A stretch of DNA of 64,000 nt from Symbiodinium natans (GCA_905221605.1 CAJNDS010002216.1:20001-84000); one strand, 5' to 3'; shown: positions 20,460 through 31,238, numbered from the stretch's first letter. The notes: generated by a model from the letters alone, not told the origin. A program made the numbers and translations.

Positions 20460-20612
20460 GACGCAGATAGAGAGTGAGAGAGATGGAGCATTTTCGCGCA
20501 CAGAGGGAGGGACAGGCAAGAAGATAGCACGGCGGCGGAACAGCAAATCAGCTGTTCGAAGAGGGGGCAAGGAAGCCTCACTCACACCTTCGTTTTCTCG
20601 CTCGCCCAACAC
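20460..20612 (-). CDS. candidate coding stretch
   Basis: Minus frame ERENEGVSEASLPPLRTADL then LFRRRAIFLPVPPSVRENAP is open and codon-biased. Splice edges not resolved. Confidence 0.4.
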
Positions 20613-20664
20613 CTATAGGTACCCCTGAACCCTAAACCCTGTATAAACCTAAACCCTAAACCCC

Positions 20665-20770
20665 AAACCCTGAACCCCTAAACCCCTAAACCCCTAAACC
20701 CCTAAACCCCTAAACCCCTAAACCCCTAAACCCCTAAACCCCTAAACCCCTAAACTCCTAAACTCCTAAA
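20665..20770. repeat. homogeneous CCCCTAAA 8-mer array
   Basis: About eleven identical 8-mers, then CTCCTAAA. A locally homogenised variant. Confidence 0.93.
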
Positions 20771-20846
20771 CCCTAACCCTAAACCCCCTAAGCCACCTAA
20801 ACTCCAAATGTCGAGAGATCATGAGCACTCTAGACCTGGTCTTAGT

Positions 20847-20985
20847 GTAGTCACGTGGTATGGGCCCTTACAAAGGGGACCCCTTATATACCCCGTATAT
20901 GCCTTATACGACCCAAGGGCCATATTTCAGAACCCCTTACAGGTGGTAAGGGACCATATTAAGGGCCCATAGAATTGCCCAAAAA
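20847..20985. mobile_element. foldback element, family F6
   Basis: TATGGGCCCTTACAAAGGGG at one end and TAAGGGCCCATAGAATTG at the other, with inner arms ACCCCTTATATACC and GGGACCATATTAAG. Relatives lie at 26563 and 49904. Confidence 0.75.
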
Positions 20986-21120
20986 ACTCCAAAGAAGACC
21001 AGGGCCTATGAAGGGGTCTGTTGCCCCAAGCTCGGGCACCTGTTTTGAAGGGTTGGGGATGTTTTGCGGGGTTTCAGAAGAACCCTGAATTTAGGGTTTC
21101 GGGTTGAGGGTTTAGGGTAC

Positions 21121-21220
21121 CCGAATTCAAAGCGCCCCCAGAGATGAGATTAAACATGCCCAGGTGCCTCGAGACCCAGGACGCGGAGACACTCGAGGTG
21201 TCTTCGCCCTGCCCCCCCTC
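21121..21220 (-). CDS. internal exon
   Basis: Thirty-three codons start EGGQGEDTSSVSASWVSRHL then GMFNLISGGALNS. Acceptor CTGACTTGCAG, donor CGG|GTACCC. Confidence 0.72.
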
Positions 21221-22021
21221 CTGCAAGTCAGAAACTGCCGAGCAGAGCACCGTAGAATGTCTCGCGCAAGCTTTCATGATGGGGGGTTCTAGCAGGAGCC
21301 AATGACAAGTTGCTAGTTCTTAATTTAGGCACCTAGAGAAGTAAGCACCCGAGCAGTCATCCTTTAACTTGGGTAGCTAACTCCAAAGTTCCCTACAAGT
21401 TACAAGAACCAGTGAGACAAAAAACAAGGCTTCGGAGAGTCCCCACGAGCGTGTCCTCGGTGCTTGCGATGGATCTTGTCCGCCTGGGGCTTTAGGGTGT
21501 ATAGGGTTTAGGGTGTAGGGTTTAGGGTTTAGGGTTAAGGTGTATAGGGTTTAGGGTGTAGGGTTTTAGATTGGATGCAGCATGCCGCAGCTTTGCATCT
21601 CATGTACTCCCCTAAGACTCACCACGCGATGCACTCTGCAGCACTGCAGAGGCCCAGTCTACCGTACAAGCCATTGCTTGACATTGAATCAGGTGCATGC
21701 TTCTGCCCCTCAACTGGTACATTCGACGGAGAAGTTGTCCAAACAAAAAACAGACTGCAAACATCATTCCCTAAACCCTAAACCCTAAACCCTAAACCCT
21801 GAACCCTGAACCCTAAACCCTGAACAGCCCTGAACCCTAAACCCTAAACTGCAGCCAAGCATCAGATTCTCATCCTCCCGGCGCGGCTTGTACATGGACA
21901 GCTTCCGCTGCCGGACAGGCTCCACACCCACATTGGACTCGGGCCCCTCCTTGGTCGCCCAGTGACCGTATTTCAACAAAGGGCACCCTATAAGGGCACC
22001 CGATAAGGGCACCTTAAAAAA

Positions 22022-22147
22022 ATAAAATCAAAATAAAACCCTAAAAGGGCACCCTATCAGGGCACTCTTTTTGTTGGGGTTGGTTACTTTCTAAGGGAAC
22101 CTTTGACCCCAAAAAAAAAGAAAGAAGGAGGGCACCAACTGGGCTAC
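22022..22147 (-). mobile_element. foldback element, family F3, acting as intron start
   Basis: In the minus sense begins GTAGCCCAGTTGGTGCCC. The GT is exactly at the end of the exon 22148-22281, phase preserved. Confidence 0.75.
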
Positions 22148-22281
22148 CAAGCCGCAGAGACGACCCTTTTCACGGGCTCCCCGGTGTCCGTGCCCGTGTC
22201 GGACAAGGGCTTCGAGGATGCCCTTTGGAGACTGCGGGGAATGTCCACCTTCCTGCACATTGAGGGCTGTGCATTGCTAGC
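22148..22281 (-). CDS. exon lying exactly between two foldback elements
   Basis: Forty-four codons plus two bases: ASNAQPSMCRKVDIPRSLQR then ASSKPLSDTGTDTGEPVKRV. Acceptor GGGCCCCAG comes from an F2 foldback and donor CTTG|GTAGCC from an F3 foldback. The plus strand is also open here, but the element-derived splice sites only work on the minus strand. Confidence 0.75.
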
Positions 22282-22283
22282 CT

Positions 22284-22371
22284 GGGGCCCCTCTCTACCG
22301 ACAGTTTTGTGGGTGATTACCTACTAAGTAAGGGTAGTTACAACTAAACTGTAGGTACATTGAGTCCCAGG
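22284..22371 (-). mobile_element. foldback element, family F2
   Basis: Ends CTGGGACTCAATGTACCTAC and GTCGGTAGAGAGGGGCCCCAG (minus sense), separating two well-supported exons. Confidence 0.78.
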
Positions 22372-22535
22372 AAGCACATGCTGCAAGCACGGATGTCGAG
22401 TGTGCACAGCCATGTCCTCGCACGAACTAAAGCAGACACAAAGCCCTGCATGCGAGGCCTCAAACCAGACCCGGCCTCTCCGTCAGCAGCTTTGCAAAGC
22501 TCTGCTGGTTCATCTGCATCCAGGGGAAGCTTCAT
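22372..22535 (-). CDS. internal or 5' exon, unknown protein
   Basis: Minus frame MKLPLDADEPAELCKAADGE, AGSGLRPRMQGFVSALVRAR, TWLCTLDIRACSMC, with good codon bias. The ATG at 22535 could be internal. The donor is not a clear GT; candidates are AT|GTGCTT inside the exon or non-GT at the F2 edge. Confidence 0.68.
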
Positions 22536-22739
22536 AAAACCTTAAAACCCCTATAGTCCCTGACGCTTTGGGACTAAGGACCCTTTGGAAAAGGGGCACA
22601 GGGTTGCGACAGATGTCGGATCCCCTTGGCCGAGCATGGACCTGCATGGACACCCTGTGCCCTAAAACTTGCTACCGCACAAAGCCGTCATCCCTGAACC
22701 CAGAACCTTGTCGTTGCGAGAATCGTAAACCCTGCGTCC

Positions 22740-22810
22740 GAATGGCTTATCATGGCACATGGCACATGGCATATGGCATATGGCATATGGCATATGGCAT
22801 ATAATACATG
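22740..22810. repeat. GGCATAT/GGCACAT tandem, 7-bp period
   Basis: About eight copies of a 7-mer (TGGCATA). A third 7-bp-period microsatellite in the window. ORFs here translate it. Confidence 0.85.
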
Positions 22811-22978
22811 CGAAACACTAAACAGATGTCTCTCTCTCTATCTCTTTCTTTCTTTGGGGCATGGGCTAGCCCCGCGCCATAGGCGCGCCCCGCTCCGGCT
22901 CCTCGCCAACCCTATATACACCCCCCCGTTGCAGCCGCTTTTCAGCCGCCGCCGCCGCCACACCTGCCCTCCTGCGTG

Positions 22979-22993
22979 ACTCTCTCTCTCTCT

Positions 22994-23032
<39 letters not shown>
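22979..23032. repeat. (CT)n microsatellite
   Basis: About 25 CT dinucleotides with one interruption. The RERERE ORFs are repeat translations. Confidence 0.95.
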
Positions 23033-23033
<1 letters not shown>

Positions 23034-23540
23034 CTCCAAACTGGACAACGTGGGCTAGCGCAACCCTCGCAACTAGTCGGGCGCACACAGCAGTCCTAAA
23101 TGTTTTCAGTGTCAGTGCATAGAGGGCCTTTATGAGGGGTTAGAGGGTAGAATAGCCCATCCTGGCTTCCCTCAACCCTCAACCCCAAACCCTAAACCCT
23201 GGTAAGCATCACAAAAGGGATTGTCGTTGCGCCCTACTCATTCCCTGCTGGCGGCTGGGGCTTCGAAACGAAGAGCTTAATCAGGGTCGGGTACTTATAG
23301 ACGGGGGTACTATGCAAAACATTGAGAGTAGCTTGGGGGGTTCAAGTGGGGGGCCTTGGGCTTGCGGAGCCCACGACTCAGCGAGGTTATGGGGCTTAAG
23401 GCTTCGGTGGTGGGCCATGGAAGCGGAAAATCTGAACCCTACATATCAAACCCTACACACCAAACCCTAAACCCTAAACCCTAAACCCCAAACCCTAAAC
23501 CCTAAACCCCAAACCCTGAACCCCAAATCCAAAAACCCAC

Positions 23541-23593
23541 AGCAGCGCGCTGCCTCCGCAGCCTGCAGTTTCATCCGCAGGGCGTCCACCTGG
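23541..23593 (-). CDS. small coiled-coil exon
   Basis: QVDALRMKLQAAEAARC between acceptor CTTATGCAG and donor CT|GTGGGTTT. Confidence 0.72.
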
Positions 23594-24059
23594 CTGCATA
23601 AGGTTTAGGGTCTAGGGTTTAGAATTTGGGGTTAGGGGTGAGGAGACCTTAGAAGGGTTGTTCGTGTTTAGGGTTTGGGGATTAGAGCTTAGGCGTTAAG
23701 AGTCTGGGTTAAAGGTTGGGGGTTTGGGGTTTGGGGTTTAGGGTTCAAAATTAAAGCTTGAATGATTTAAGAGGCTTGTAGGGCGTCTAGGGGTTATAGT
23801 GCTGCTGGGGTTTTCTAGCTCTTCGCAGGCTAGGGCAGGGCCTCAAGGCCACTACTGGAGCTTGCAGAGCTTACAAGGCCTGGGCGGGGGAGGGCATCAC
23901 ACGGGCGATGGTCTTGGACTTTACATACGATATTGCTTGGGTCGGGTGAAAAAAAGGCGTGCAAACTTTCCCGACTGTGCACAATACACTCCAAGAGGTC
24001 CCGTATTCAAGGAGCCGGACCCTTGCACTATTTGAAAACAGAACACTTACTCCTTGGTA

Positions 24060-24227
24060 TCCTCGTAAAATGAGGCTTCTATGCATGCCTGGGGATGGCC
24101 CTTGGCTCATGCTGTTTCGGTGATACTCTTGCGCCTCTGGGGATTCAAGTGTGTGTGGATGGTTGGTCAAGTAGTTCCATTCGACCCGTCTTGAAACACG
24201 GACCAAGGAGTCTAGCACTTGTGTGAG
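24060..24227 (-). CDS. exon, unknown protein
   Basis: Minus frame LTQVLDSLVRVSRRVEWNYL, TNHPHTLESPEAQEYHRNSM, SQGPSPGMHRSLIL. The frame stays open to 23871 but codon character weakens after about 24060. Acceptor probably CACCTGAG. Confidence 0.62.
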
Positions 24228-24647
24228 TTCTCAGGTGTCAAACCTCTGTGCGCAATGAAGGTGATTGCTGGGATTTTTTGCCCCAGCAACCGACCAATCA
24301 ATTGGGAGAAGTTTGAGCTACCAAGTTACGGCATGATGATGGTGGGGACTTGTTGGTTGGCCCTCCACTAAACCCTGAACCCTAAACCCTAAACCCTTTA
24401 GAACCCTTGGAGCATTTAAACATTTCGGTGCCCACCTCCATCTCAGCAGTCTCCACGCGCGAGCGAAGATGAACCTTCGCAAGATGTGTGTGTGTGTGTG
24501 TGTTTGCCTGGGACTCTCTTCTATTGGGGGTATAACAGGGGTTTAGGGTTTAGGGCTTAGGGCTTAGGATTTAGGGTTTAGGGTTTAGTGTTATTTTCCG
24601 CAAACTCCCAAATCTTTGAGGGTTAGACCTTATAAGGCTCCTCACCA

Positions 24648-24840
24648 TGGAGTGCCTGGGACTCGATTTACCTATAGTTGAGTAGTAGCTACCCTTAATT
24701 AGCAGGTTGTTTAATTAGTAGGTATAACACATACACCTGTTGGTAAAGAAGGTCCCAGGTGGGGATTATTAGTAGGTATAACCCATGAACCTGTCGGTAA
24801 AGAAGGTCCTAGGTGGGGTAAGGGAGAGGGTCCCAGGTGG
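24648..24840. mobile_element. foldback element, family F2, with a partial tandem copy
   Basis: CCTGGGACTCGATTTACC to GGTCCCAGGTGGGG. The right half (TAGGTATAAC..CCTGT(T/C)GGTAAAGAAGGTCC) is repeated, giving two right ends at about 24760 and 24840. Confidence 0.75.
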
Positions 24841-25214
24841 GGATATGTTTAGGTTCCCAGGGTGTTCAGCGGAGTTCACATGTGCGATTTGGAACGCAGC
24901 GAGCAGCATGCGCATGAAATACCACATCAGGTAGTAGACACTATGAGACCCAAGTCACTTTGGGGCCCAGGATGCTATATACGAGTTCTCTCAACTCTAC
25001 ACCCCAAGACCCTCAGCCCCCCAGTCCGAAACCCTGATAGGGTTTAGGATTGAGAGTCTGACCCTGAGCGCTAAATCGTCAGGACCTCCGGCAACTGGGG
25101 GACCCAGGAGCAGCATTAGGGTTTAGGGTTTAGGGTTGAGGGTTGAGGGCTTAGGGTTTAGGGTTAGGGAACCAAACCGTCAACCCGAGTAACAAAAACA
25201 AACAAGATCCTTAA

Positions 25215-25243
25215 GACAGGGCGGGGGGTGGGGGGGGGGGGGG
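25215..25243. repeat. poly-G tract
   Basis: GGGGGGTGGGGGGGGGGGGG-type run in otherwise unremarkable sequence. Confidence 0.85.
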
Positions 25244-25407
25244 TGGGGAAGTTTCGGCTAGTTCAAAATCATTCATCACCCCCAAGAGGGTACAACTCTT
25301 CATGTTACGCCAAATACTATAAACCTCGTTAGAGGAAACCCCCCACATGAGGGTACCCGACTGTCGGAAGCACCCCATCCTGGGCTTTTAGGCTTGAGTT
25401 GTCCCCC

Positions 25408-25503
25408 TGGATCTTAGTAGGGAATGAAGGAATTAGGGGCCTGTACTATACCCTTTAAGGGAGTATATAAGTTACCTCATTCCCTCATTCCCTACGAAGC
25501 TTA
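25408..25503. mobile_element. foldback element, family F5
   Basis: GATCTTAGTAGGGAATGAAG and CATTCCCTACGAAGCTT arms with inner CCCTTTAAGGG palindrome. Confidence 0.85.
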
Positions 25504-25733
25504 ACACCCTAAACCCAAAACCCTAAATCCTGAACCCTTTAAGAGAGCCAGCCCAGTTGTTTGGTGAGCCTGAGGGAGACTAGCCGAGTTCCGAGAGCTT
25601 GAGGAGTTGAGTGCTCTGGGCTGTTGGATCTTCACACCCTCCCTAAACCCTAAACCCTAAGCCCTAAGCCCTAAACCCTAGACCCTAAACCCTAAACCCT
25701 AAACCCTAAACCCCTCGAAACCTAGCCCTGTGG

Positions 25734-25775
25734 CTAGCGGGCCTTCTCCATGTCGATGTGCGCCGGGTGCGCCGC
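25734..25775 (-). CDS. candidate terminal exon
   Basis: AAHPAHIDMEKAR then TAG, after acceptor TTTGCCTGGCCCAG. Short, but with a strong acceptor. Confidence 0.45.
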   Translation of the reverse strand, partial: AAHPAHIDMEKAR

Positions 25776-26228
25776 CTGGGCCAGGCAAACTGAAGCAAGC
25801 GCATGGAATTCCAACCCCCCTCTAGAATGGGCCCTTATGCCCCTATATAACTCGTATAGGATCCGTCTACATATACATATATATATATATATTTAATCCT
25901 TATATAGTCCCTTATATCGCTAAATATCCCTTACAAGAATCCCTCCTTTCGTCCCTTCACTGCAGCCCGATGAAGAGCCCGCCAAAACCTATGTATCAAT
26001 GTCCTAGCATAACCCTACAAACCCTGTAAACGCTATAAGCCCGACAAGCCTTTCAAACCCTCTGAACCCTCTAAACCCTAAACCCTATAAAACTGAAAAC
26101 AAAAAACATGTGAGCCCTGGCAGTCCATATAGCTTCCAGGATGATGCCCTTCATGGCACGTTCTTACGACTTGTGGCCTAACTTGCTTAGTTACTGCAGG
26201 CGTATCGCCCGGAACCTGCCCCAAACCT

Positions 26229-26337
26229 TGGGATGTTCACCCTTATACTAATTACAGCCCTTGATCAGGATGATATTAGGGGGTATACTAACATCGCTAC
26301 GTATTAAGGACTGTTTCTAAAAAGGGGAACGTCCCAA
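26229..26337. mobile_element. foldback element, family F1
   Basis: TTGGGATGTTCACCCTTATA and AGGGGAACGTCCCAA ends, inner CAGCCCTTGAT and TTAAGGACTG. Diverged copy. Confidence 0.75.
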
Positions 26338-26562
26338 CCTAAACCCCATAACCTGAAATCGAAACTTCCAGATCCCAGAACTCACTCGGTCCCAGAGTAA
26401 CCTAGGAATAATGAGGGTTTTGGGCTTAGGGTTTAGGAATAATGAGGGTATCCTTTTTGGTTGAAAGGGCTTTTTTCGCCGACACCTAACAAACGGAGTT
26501 TTGGGCCCACTCTGGCCCTTTAGTTCACAAAGGGTCAACAGCACCTCTTTGGGTAGCTGCAT

Positions 26563-26692
26563 GGTCCCGTAGTACGGGCCCTTAAGTGGGGAGGCCTTAC
26601 ATACCCCTTTTTACCCGAGAAAACCCAAGGGCCGGTACTTCAGAACCCTTTACAAAGGGTAAGGGAGCCGTATCGAGGACCATGAAACTACC
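26563..26692. mobile_element. foldback element, family F6
   Basis: GGTCCCGTAGTACGGGCCCT end; shares AACCCAAGGGCC and TACTTCAGAACCCTTTAC with the copies at 20847 and 49904. Confidence 0.7.
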
Positions 26693-26712
26693 CTTACATC
26701 ACCCAGCCGTGA

Positions 26713-26786
26713 GATGGCCTAAACACTAAACCCTAAACCCTAAACCCTAAACCCTAAACCCTAAACCCTAAACCCTAAACCCTAAC
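26713..26786. repeat. CCCTAAA array
   Basis: Ten units ending CCCTAAC. The complement is the donor GTTAGGG of the adjoining exon. Confidence 0.95.
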
Positions 26787-26850
26787 GGGCTTTGGGAAGC
26801 TTCGGGGTCCAAGAGACCTCTGACAGGGGCTCCGAAGCCTCTCCCATCGC
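26787..26850 (-). CDS. small internal exon
   Basis: AMGEASEPLSEVSWTPKLPK then Ala, acceptor TTCTGCCAATCAG, donor CC|GTTAGGGTTTAGGG. Confidence 0.75.
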
Positions 26851-26888
26851 CTGATTGGCAGAACAGTGTGGAATGAAGGCTTTAAGGG

Positions 26889-26966
26889 AACCCTAAACCC
26901 TAAACCCTAAACCCTAAACCCTAAACCCTAAACCCTAAACCCTAAACCTTAAACCCTAAACCCTAA
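26889..26966. repeat. CCCTAAA array
   Basis: About eleven units. Beyond it the minus strand reads VSVLPESE after acceptor AAAAGCAG (26970-26996), a possible micro-exon. A nearby tandem duplicate at 27029-27045 reads VAEAQD. Confidence 0.9.
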
Positions 26967-27474
26967 TTCCGATTCGGGGAGGACCGAGACCTGCTTTTTT
27001 TGGGTTTAGGGTTTAGGGGTCTTGAGCCTCCGCGACCTGCTTTTTTGGGTTTAGGGTTTGTTTTACGGTTTAAGGTTTAGGGTTCTTGAGCCTACAACCT
27101 TTAATCCCAGCAGTGCTGGGCTCTGTCTAGGCGGAGGCTTTGGGGCTGGGAGGGCTGGGAGGGCTAGTTCATAGTTGGGATAGTCTTAAAATTCCAAAGT
27201 TTCTACTCCTTAGTGAGTTGAAGTAACCTTAAGAATGTAAAATGTTACCCCGCTATGACAGAATAGCCTCTTAGGTGCCCCAATATGGTTATCAGTACAG
27301 TTACAAGTAAAGTTATACCTGGTTACTAACCCCAAACCCTAAAACCCTGTAAGTACAGTTGTAACAACCTAACCCTATGCAATTGGTTCATAAGCACCAT
27401 GAACCTCCAAGTAGGGGAGTCGGAGGGGTGAGGGCTCCTTGCAGCGGCACAAAAACCGGTCTTAGAGGCTCGGG

Positions 27475-27665
27475 TTTAGGGTTTAGGGTTTAGGGTTTAG
27501 GGTTTAGGGTTTGGGGTTGAGGGGTTTAGGGCTTAGGGGTTTAATGGTTTAAGGGTTTCGGGTTTAGGGGTTTAGGGCTAGGGGTTAAGGGGTTTAGGGT
27601 TTAGGGGTTTAGGGTTTAGGGTTAAGGGCTTAGGGTTTAGAGTTCTGGAGTTTAGGGTTTCGGGT
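27475..27665. repeat. TTTAGGG block with many variants
   Basis: Six perfect TTTAGGG units then TTTAGGGG, TTAAGGG and GGTTTCGGG variants. Intronic by position. Confidence 0.9.
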
Positions 27666-27779
27666 TGTGGATGTTCGTTTGACTATATCTTGCCGTTGAT
27701 ACAACGTCTCTGAACGCACAGTTTGCCCAGGCTCTAAACACCCAAACCAGGAACCCGGCTAAAGACACCAACCCCGAAC

Positions 27780-27845
27780 TTCGATTCCCATAAGAGAGAA
27801 TCTCAGAGCGCGAAGAAAGGCCTCCATAAACTTGTCCGTGATCGC
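27780..27845 (-). CDS. internal exon
   Basis: Exactly 22 codons: AITDKFMEAFLRALRFSLMG then IE. Acceptor CTCTCGCCTGAG, donor GAA|GTTCGGGG. Confidence 0.75.
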
Positions 27846-28022
27846 CTCAGGCGAGAGGCGTTCTCGTTAGGTCGGGTCGTTCAGGAGGTATGTTCCGAGT
27901 GGTGTACAGGGCTATTCTTCAAAGCAGCATGTGCTTTTCCGGCCTCTCTCTGACCTTAAGCCTAGATTCTAAAATCCTAGTGCTTCAATGCCTACACGCT
28001 GAAACCCTGAACCTCTACACCC

Positions 28023-28352
28023 TCAGAGCTTTGAAGGGGATTGGAGAGGCAAAGGAGGAAAGACAGTGAAATGAACGAGAAGGTCCGAACGCATCCCAAC
28101 ACACTTCAAGCCTTCTTCCCAGCTTCCAGTGCAGGGTGATAAGGGCTTTTGATTTCGGGTGTGGGGTCGTCGCAGCCGCCCATTGCATAGCATATACCCC
28201 CCAGAAGGCATCACATTGCAGTTACTTTGGGGCCCAAATGCTCCGAAAAGAAATGCCTGGACCATGAATTGGGAAAGACCACCTACCTGCAACCCTAAAC
28301 CCTTGGCCACGATGAGAATTATAAGGTCAATGAGCCCAAAAAGGTCCCCCAA
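28023..28352 (-). CDS. candidate 3' exon, unknown protein
   Basis: Open for 109 codons. The later part (NCNVMPSGGYMLCNGRLRRP, then GLKCVGMRSDLLVHFTVFPP) reads like protein. The first third probably lies in an intron. The opposite strand also carries a 79-codon ORF, so confidence is limited. Confidence 0.42.
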   Translation of the reverse strand: MGDLFGLIDLIILIVAKGLGLQVGGLSQFMVQAFLFGAFGPQSNCNVMPSGGYMLCNGRLRRPHTRNQKPLSPCTGSWEEGLKCVGMRSDLLVHFTVFPPLPLQSPSKL

Positions 28353-28889
28353 AGCCCGAAAAAAACAAGCTAAACCCTGTAAGCCCCAAAAGACCTAAAA
28401 GGCCCTGCGGAGCCACCCAAGGCCCGAAAATGACCTTTCAAAGCCTGTCAGCCCCAAAAACCCACCAAAGGACCTAAACTAACTCTACAAGCCCTCAACC
28501 CTAATCTTCCTCAACCCGAAAACCCCCGCCTTGGAGAGCAGCATGATGTACTCCTCCCACTCCGCCTGAACCAGGGTTTAGGTTTAGGATGGTGTAGGGC
28601 TTAGGCCAATAAACCCCAACCCCCAAGCACTCGGCTTTCGGGCCTGCACGTCAGACCCGTCAGAAGAAGCAGATCAGGTTTTTCTGGGTCCACTTTTATA
28701 GTACCCGGCTTAGAGTTTAGGGTTCCGAAAGGGACAGGTATGGGCCCAAGAGCTACACAAGCACTACATGTGACAGTCTTGGGGAAGTACGCTCTGTTGG
28801 AGCCGGGCTCATTTTCGTCAACATGAACTTAACGCTGAAGTGCTACACCTGACCATGTTCCCACCCGAACCCAAAACGACCTTTTCTAG

Positions 28890-28970
28890 CTTTACCTACA
28901 GTTTGATGGGTTCTACATACTAATTCAGGGGTAGTTACTACTACACTGTAGGTAAATAGAGTCGCAGGTA
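28890..28970. mobile_element. foldback element, family F2
   Basis: CTTTACCTACAGTTTGATGG and CACTGTAGGTAAATAGAG ends, inner AGGGGTAGTTACTAC. Confidence 0.82.
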
Positions 28971-29089
28971 AGCCCTAAATCCTAAACCCTAAACCCAAAA
29001 AACACCCGGGCAGTCCATATCCGCTCCTCCCGGAAGTCGTTCAGCCGTGCCAGCCAGCCTCATCTAAAGTCCAATATAGGGGCCTGGAT

Positions 29090-29192
29090 AGGGTTTAGGG
29101 TTTAGGGTTTAGGGTTTAGGGTTTAGGGTTTAGGGTTTAGGGTTTAGGGTTTAGGGTTTAGGGTTTAGGGTTTAGGGTTTAGGGTTTAGGGT
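29090..29192. repeat. TTTAGGG array, about 14 units
   Basis: Long perfect array ending TCTACACAG, close to the F4 foldback. Confidence 0.97.
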
Positions 29193-29216
29193 CTACACAG
29201 ATTCACATAATAAGCA

Positions 29217-29334
29217 TGCATCTGGGGTCTCCGATATTCGGGGTATCTTATTGGGGGTCCTTTTTCATAAGGTAATTCCTACGATTTGGGGGACCATATA
29301 GCAGGGGCCCCGGATTTTCGTAAACCCCGACATG
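29217..29334. mobile_element. foldback element, family F4
   Basis: GGGGTCTCCGATATTCGGGG start and TTTTCGTAAACCCCGAC end, inner arms GGGGGTCCTTTTTCAT and GGGACCATATAGCAGG, shared with six other copies. Confidence 0.78.
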
Positions 29335-29380
29335 GAAGCAAACTGAACCTGTTGGGATATCGCCTTCACCCTAGAAGGAC

Positions 29381-29575
29381 CTACGCGCAGCATCGCATCA
29401 CGGGAAGGAACTGCACACTACCCATAGCAAGCACGAAAAGAAGTTGAGACTTATGGCTTTTTTGGTCCAATTCGGCCAGGAGAGTCGCATTCCGAGGTCC
29501 TTTTTGGGCCTCGATGACATGAACCCTGAACCGATCTAGTTGGCCGGGAGCAAAGCCTGCGGGAGTCGAGGGCAT
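29381..29575 (-). CDS. 64-codon ORF, probable exon or small gene
   Basis: Starts ATG: MPSTPAGFAPGQLDRFRVHV, then IEAQKGPRNATLLAELDQKS, ending FLPVMRCCA and TAG. An upstream acceptor GCCCTAAG is available. Good codon bias in the first two thirds. Product unknown. Confidence 0.6.
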   Translation of the reverse strand: MPSTPAGFAPGQLDRFRVHVIEAQKGPRNATLLAELDQKSHKSQLLFVLAMGSVQFLPVMRCCA

Positions 29576-29805
29576 AGGGCTTAGGGCTTCGGGTTGAGGG
29601 CTTCGGGTTGAGGGCTTAGGGTTTAGGGCTTAGGGTTGAGGGCTTAGGGTCTAGGGTTGAGGGTTTAGGGTTTTGTTTTTTGGGGTTTCTTCTCCAACTC
29701 CTAGTGTCCCTAAAGGAGCACACCACACATGATCATATATACCCTCGCCACCTTACAAGAAGCCTACTCTACACTCACCACCCCCCTCGAAAAAAATAAG
29801 AAAAA

Positions 29806-30165
29806 CAAACAGTAACAGTAACAGTAACAGTAACCGTAACAGCAACAGTAACAGTACAGCAACCGTAACAGCAACAGTACTAGTAATAGTAATAGTAATA
29901 GTAGAAGGAATAGGAATAGTAATAGTAAAAGTAATAGTAATAGTAATAGTAATAGTAATAGTAATAGTAATAGTAATAGTAATAACAATGGCGACAGTAC
30001 TAATAATAGCAATCGCAATCGCAATCGCAATAGCAATAGCAATAGCAACAATAGCAATAGCAATAGTAATAGCAATAGAAATAGTAATGATGATGATAAT
30101 GATTGTAACGAGAATGGTAACAACAATAACAATAATAATAGTAACAACAACAACAATAATAATTA
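29806..30165. repeat. (AGTAAY)n / (AAT)n compound microsatellite
   Basis: About 360 bp of AGTAAC, AGTAAT, GCAATC and AACAAT units. Poly-Leu and poly-Tyr/Cys ORFs are artefacts. Confidence 0.97.
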
Positions 30166-30423
30166 ATCATCATAAATAGAAGCACTCATTTCCCCTAAAA
30201 CCCAACCAAAACCCTTCCCAACATATCGTAGGACGTGCTCCACAAACCCCTCCGCATGCCGAGGCGCGAAAAAGCTCCGCAAGCGGCTTGCTCCTGACGT
30301 GCTGTTTCTGTGTTTATTTGGCGGCGGGGGAGGGGCGTCTTTGTTTAGGTGCCGTGCAAAATAGAGGAGCGCAAAACCTACCGTAATCCAGGGAACTACC
30401 CGTTCTTTTCTTCCGCACTGCAC
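30163..30423 (-). CDS. candidate 3' exon, unknown protein
   Basis: Strong part after acceptor CACGTCAG: GASRLRSFFAPRHAEGFVEH then VLRYVGKGFGWVLGEMSASI and TAA at the microsatellite edge. The upstream part (KERVVPWITVGFALLYFARH, then a Pro run) is open too and may be coding or intron. Confidence 0.6.
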   Translation of the reverse strand: MQCGRKERVVPWITVGFALLYFARHLNKDAPPPPPNKHRNSTSGASRLRSFFAPRHAEGFVEHVLRYVGKGFGWVLGEMSASIYDD

Positions 30424-30588
30424 GCTTCGAATTTTTGTGGCGTGTGGAACTCAAAGACTTAAGGGTAGGCAAACTGGTATCACACCAGAGGGGCGCCCTC
30501 GCCTGTTGGTAAGAAGGCGTAGATCCACCTGAAACTCCCGAAACCCTCAGCAAACCCAGCACCCAGCACCCAAAACCCTCAACCCTAC

Positions 30589-30729
30589 TAGACTCTTTGA
30601 GTGAGCTTCACAAGAAAAACGGGCACTTCGGGCTTGAGTCTTGAGGGCTGCGGAAGGTCTGGGAAGGACCCGAAGCCCCCCACTAAGCCACAAGGCTCGT
30701 GGGCTGCCAGCTTCACAGGCGCCAGGATT
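30589..30729 (-). CDS. internal exon, 47 codons
   Basis: NPGACEAGSPRALWLSGGLR, VLPRPSAALKTQARSARFSC, EAHSKSL between acceptor TTTCTAG and donor CTA|GTAGGG. Confidence 0.65.
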
Positions 30730-31238
30730 CTAGAAATTCGGGCTCCAGGATGCTGGGGTGTTAGCGCTCAAGCGACGCAAAGGCCGCAACCTCAACACCC
30801 AAGTCTTAACCCTAAACAAGACATGAAACCCAAAGAAGAAAAGCCCCAGGCTAGATACACGCGAAGTCCCACAACCCCAAAAACCATCGAAGCCTCTTAG
30901 GCCAAAAGCCAAGGACCTAAACGCTCAGGTGGTCGCCAAAAAACGCTTGCGAGCTCTGAGTAATTTTCCATGGACTGGGAAACCAACGGAAGAGGGATCC
31001 GAGTTCCCCGAACTAAACCCCACAAACCATAAACCCAAATCTCTGGACCCCCAAGAAACCTGATAAAGCAACCCCTACCTTGGAGTAGACCCTTGAAAAA
31101 AGGAAAAATACTTTTTCGGCTTAAGTAGCTACCATAGGAACCCAGAACCAAAAAAACAAAAAAACATAGTACTCCAAAACCCAGTAGCCCTAAACCCTAA
31201 ACCCTGAACCCTAAACCCTAAACCCTAAACCCTAAGAC

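Noticed and set aside
22103-22327. Plus-strand gene over the 22.2-kb island
   Set aside because: The frame is open, but foldback-derived splice sites and the neighbouring exon only work on the minus strand.
29764-30185. Poly-Leu and Tyr/Cys-rich ORFs
   Set aside because: They translate the AGTAAY/AAT repeat. No membrane protein is implied.
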